Below, piece after piece: positions 13,819-15,972 of a stretch of 15,972 nt of DNA. Below the pieces are notes generated by a model that did no database searches, was not told where the DNA came from, and worked only from the letters and a program-made list of their open reading frames with translations. Each line of letters begins with the position of its first letter. Positions within the stretch are counted from its first letter, which is position 1. Source of the DNA: an uncultured Prosthecobacter sp. (GTDB taxonomy: Bacteria > Verrucomicrobiota > Verrucomicrobiia > Verrucomicrobiales > Verrucomicrobiaceae); NCBI GenBank assembly GCA_937941745.1, contig CALDGV010000517.1, positions 1-15,972 of the forward strand. Direction: 5' to 3'. A program made the translations under genes and the position numbers.

Positions 13819-14700
13819 TCAACGTGCCTGATAAACCACCGTGTCCATGGCTTCCTCAAGCGCCAGAGTCTTCAGGAAAGGCTCCAGCTCTGGATTCGCG
13901 GCCGCCTGCTTGACCTGCGGCAGCTGCATCAGGCCTGCAAAATCCTGCCGCTCGATCGCTTGGCGCACCTTGGGATCCTTACCGAGCTCGGCGATTTCTG
14001 GATGGTTCAAGGCATTGGCCGTATCCCGCCCCCGGGAGGCGATCTGCTGCCATACCCGGCCGTCCGGCCAGAGGATCAAAAGCCGAGCCAGGTTGGCCCT
14101 CGGCCTCATGTCATAAGGATCCAGCTTCTCCACCAGGCTGCCGACCGAAGTGCGGTCAATCTTCTGGGCGATTTCGGCCACCCACTGGCCGAATTCACTC
14201 TTCGCGCCTTTTCCCAGAAGCTCCACATTGGCATTTTCCAGGCTGTACACGCTGCCCAGCAGGCGCATCACCATGGCACCAAGCCAAACGATCACTCCAG
14301 ATGGCAGCAGGCTCAACAGACCGGCCTTCCATCCTGTGAATCCGGCGAGCACGGAAATGATGCCAAAACCGGCCACAAAGTTCACCAGGCCACGCACCAG
14401 GAAATAGGCCAGCACGGCGGCAGCAGCCGAAGTGCCCAGCAGGGTGTTTGTGCTCATGTTGGAAGCGTAGGCTCCAAAGACCTCGGTCCGGTGTTGAAAG
14501 ACGTAGAGCCCGGCCATGACGGCGATGGCCAGATTCACCATCATGAGCATCTGCGAAACGATGCCGCGTGCCACCGCCATGCCGGCAAAGAAGGCCACGA
14601 TGGCCAGACCCCAGGCATTCATGCCCTGGCTCGCGACCGCGTTCTTCACACTTTCGACAGTGCCGCCAAGGTCCGGCAGGTTGAGGGCGAGGAAGTCCAT
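13819..14700 (-). CDS. CvpA-like membrane protein with a C-terminal soluble extension
   Basis: This 293-residue inner-membrane protein has about four hydrophobic segments: residues 28-45, 51-68, 86-119 (possibly two close segments) and 125-150. It resembles the CvpA family (named for colicin V production; also linked to envelope stress and bile resistance), but is nearly twice as long as E. coli CvpA. The soluble part (about 160-293) is helical. Its end has repeated short motifs of the form NHPEIAELGKDPKVRQAI, then LPQVKQAAANPELEPFL. This extension is unfamiliar beyond similar CvpA-like proteins I recall from Verrucomicrobiota. ATG 14700 is preceded by GGA three bases away. An earlier in-frame start at 14775 would overlap aroC and adds no family sequence. 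It lies 65 nt behind aroC, with an inverted repeat (14700-14732) at its start. The function is unproven. Confidence 0.75.
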   Translation of the reverse strand: MDFLALNLPDLGGTVESVKNAVASQGMNAWGLAIVAFFAGMAVARGIVSQMLMMVNLAIAVMAGLYVFQHRTEVFGAYASNMSTNTLLGTSAAAAVLAYFLVRGLVNFVAGFGIISVLAGFTGWKAGLLSLLPSGVIVWLGAMVMRLLGSVYSLENANVELLGKGAKSEFGQWVAEIAQKIDRTSVGSLVEKLDPYDMRPRANLARLLILWPDGRVWQQIASRGRDTANALNHPEIAELGKDPKVRQAIERQDFAGLMQLPQVKQAAANPELEPFLKTLALEEAMDTVVYQAR

Positions 14701-14732
14701 GTTCCGGCTATCAAAAGGCACGAGCCGGAGCA
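14700..14732 (-). promoter_or_regulatory. Inverted repeat overlapping the CvpA-like start codon
   Basis: TCCGGCT and AGCCGGA form a perfect 7-bp core; with flanks the arms are 14700-14709 and 14723-14732 around a 13-nt loop, with one mismatch in the mRNA. It lies between aroC and the CvpA-like gene, and in the mRNA pairs the GGA before the ATG, so it could limit translation of the second gene. Confidence 0.4.
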
Positions 14733-14765
14733 CGCAAGCTTTTATCAGTCCCCCAAAGTCCTGTC

Positions 14766-15845
14766 TCAGCCGCACTGGGCACGCTGGCGGAGGAAGTGAT
14801 CCACGATCACCAGATGCACCATCGCCTCCACGATCGGCACGGCACGAGGCAGCACGCAGGGGTCATGACGGCCGCGGGCGGCCAGCGTGGTTTCCTGACC
14901 ATCATTGGTCACGGTTTTTTGTTCCCGGAGCACGGTGGCGGTCGGCTTGAAGGCCACACGGAAGACGATGTCCTCACCATTGCTAATTCCTCCCTGGATG
15001 CCTCCGCTGCGGTTGGTGCGCGTGCGGACGGCATCGCCCTCCATGTAGAACTCGTCATTGTGTTCCAGACCGCTCAGCAGGGTGCCGGCGAAGCCGCTTC
15101 CCAGTTCAAAACCCTTGGTAGCAGGCAGGCTGAGCATGGCTTTGGCCAGATCCGCCTCGAGCTTGTCAAAAACGGGCTCGCCAAGCCCGGCAGGAACCCC
15201 TCGAACCCGGCATTCAACCACACCACCGACGCTGTCGCCCTCGCGTCGGGCATTTTCGATCAATTCGATCATCCGTTCAGCAGCCTCAGGATCGCAGGTG
15301 CGCACAATGTTGGACTCGATCAGCTCCGAACTGAGGTCGGCGGGAACGCTGGCCTCAAGATGCTTCACCGTCTTGACGTAAGCCAGACACTCGTAGCCCG
15401 GGAGGCTGTGCTGGAGCACCTTGCGGGCGATGGCTCCGGCAGCGACGCGTCCAATGGTTTCGCGGGCGCTCGAACGGCCGCCGCCAGACACGGCACGGAT
15501 GCCATACTTGGCATCATAAGTGTAGTCAGCGTGGCTGGGACGATAAGACTGCTGCATCTCCGTGTAGGCCGAAGGCCGCTGGTCCGTGTTGCGGACAAAC
15601 AGTCCGATCGGCGTGCCCAGGGTCTTCCCCTCAATCACGCCGGAGAGGATTTCTGCCGTGTCATCTTCCTTGCGCGGGGTCACGATCTTGCTCTGTCCGG
15701 GCCGGCGGCGGTTCAATTCATACTGGATGTCCTCCGTCGTCAGCGGAATGCGCGGCGGGCAGCCATCCACAACCACGCCCACGCCGGGGCCGTGGGATTC
15801 ACCCCAGGTGCTGATGCGAAAAAGTGTGCCGAGACTGCTGGACAT
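14766..15845 (-). CDS. aroC: Chorismate synthase
   Basis: This 359-residue enzyme converts EPSP to chorismate, the last step of the shikimate pathway and the branch point to aromatic amino acids. It needs reduced FMN. All signatures are present: [17 protein letters not shown] at 15-31 with His18, [17 protein letters not shown] at 47-62, [14 protein letters not shown] at 102-115 with His106, [11 protein letters not shown] at 120-130, [12 protein letters not shown] at 279-290 and [18 protein letters not shown] at 325-342. The start [19 protein letters not shown] is the normal N terminus. The same frame is open upstream to the window edge, but it contains no start codon and does not look coding. 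It is the first gene of the group with the CvpA-like protein and the ABC exporter. No Shine-Dalgarno sequence is visible; a pyrimidine-rich CCGCCTTCT precedes the ATG. Confidence 0.97.
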   Translation of the reverse strand: MSSSLGTLFRISTWGESHGPGVGVVVDGCPPRIPLTTEDIQYELNRRRPGQSKIVTPRKEDDTAEILSGVIEGKTLGTPIGLFVRNTDQRPSAYTEMQQSYRPSHADYTYDAKYGIRAVSGGGRSSARETIGRVAAGAIARKVLQHSLPGYECLAYVKTVKHLEASVPADLSSELIESNIVRTCDPEAAERMIELIENARREGDSVGGVVECRVRGVPAGLGEPVFDKLEADLAKAMLSLPATKGFELGSGFAGTLLSGLEHNDEFYMEGDAVRTRTNRSGGIQGGISNGEDIVFRVAFKPTATVLREQKTVTNDGQETTLAARGRHDPCVLPRAVPIVEAMVHLVIVDHFLRQRAQCG

Positions 15846-15972
15846 AGAAGGCGGAGTTTGGCGGAGCCTGAAAGGATGTGCAAACGGACCGTCGAGATTC
15901 GTGAAGGCGAATGCACGCAGCCGGATCAGGATACGACGGCAGTTGTCATGACCATCGAAAGCCTTGGGCGCT
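15846..15972. promoter_or_regulatory. Upstream region of aroC, to the window end
   Basis: These 127 nt should contain the aroC promoter, but no clear -10/-35 pair was recognised. An ATG on the plus strand at 15948-15950 could begin a divergent gene; only about eight codons are visible, too few to call. Confidence 0.35.

Noticed and set aside
12045..13913. A 622-codon open frame on the plus strand opposite the ABC exporter
   Set aside because: It is rich in His, Arg, Gln and Pro with no recognisable domain, and lies over a gene with every ABC motif. Its length is a result of high-GC codon use on the other strand.
13537..14799. A 420-codon plus-strand frame opposite the ABC, CvpA-like and aroC genes
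   Set aside because: It crosses three clear gene boundaries, has no domain, and has shadow-like composition.
15948..15972. Start of a plus-strand gene (ATG at 15948)
   Set aside because: Only about eight codons are in the window, so there is nothing to judge it by.
1..15972. tRNA, rRNA, CRISPR array, insertion sequence or prophage genes
   Set aside because: No cloverleaf-like sequence, regularly spaced repeats, transposase motif or terminal inverted repeats were seen on reading both strands.

Overview
The window is gene-dense, high-GC bacterial chromosome with no stretch of 300 bases or more lacking a gene; the largest gap is 273 nt at 4059-4331. Seventeen protein-coding genes can be supported. 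No tRNA, rRNA, CRISPR array or insertion sequence was seen. The gene set is mostly conserved metabolism and stress functions. The EpsC-type serine acetyltransferase, the tandem small heat-shock proteins, a secreted golvesin-type domain, a heparinase II/III-type lyase and the scarcity of Shine-Dalgarno motifs together suggest the Verrucomicrobiota (Prosthecobacter/Verrucomicrobium-like). That assignment is inference from gene content and cannot be proved from this window.

Left end (1-515): the C-terminal end of a protein running in from outside the window. It resembles the nuclease toxin tip of polymorphic (RHS/CDI-like) toxins and is translationally coupled by an ATGA overlap to a small CPxCG zinc-ribbon protein, so the two may be a toxin and its immunity partner. 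Next (561-4058): a heparinase II/III-family protein on the + strand faces a minus-strand group of two Hsp20 genes followed by a small exported golvesin-domain protein.

Centre (4332-8536): mtnA (methionine salvage, + strand) converges on a minus-strand group made of an AspT/YidE-type transporter, a DUF3820 protein and trpD. A 158-nt divergent region (8537-8694) separates this from the + strand pair cysE (EpsC type) and a SprT-like zinc protein. That divergent region holds two regulatory-looking structures: three TTGTTC(A/G)C repeats spaced exactly 21 bp apart, and a perfect 8-bp hairpin just upstream of the transporter start.

Right end (10305-15845): a NAPE-PLD/UlaG-like metallo-beta-lactamase-fold hydrolase (minus) diverges from a 5-formyltetrahydrofolate cyclo-ligase (plus). 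The cyclo-ligase then converges on a minus-strand group of aroC (chorismate synthase), a CvpA-like membrane protein and an MsbA-like ABC exporter.

All four convergent junctions overlap or abut (74, 37 and 7 bp of overlap, and a 3-bp gap), so there is no ordinary room for terminators. Most start codons lack a Shine-Dalgarno sequence. No complete new defence or mobile system is visible. The most promising leads are the toxin/immunity-like pair cut by the left edge and the phased repeats upstream of cysE.
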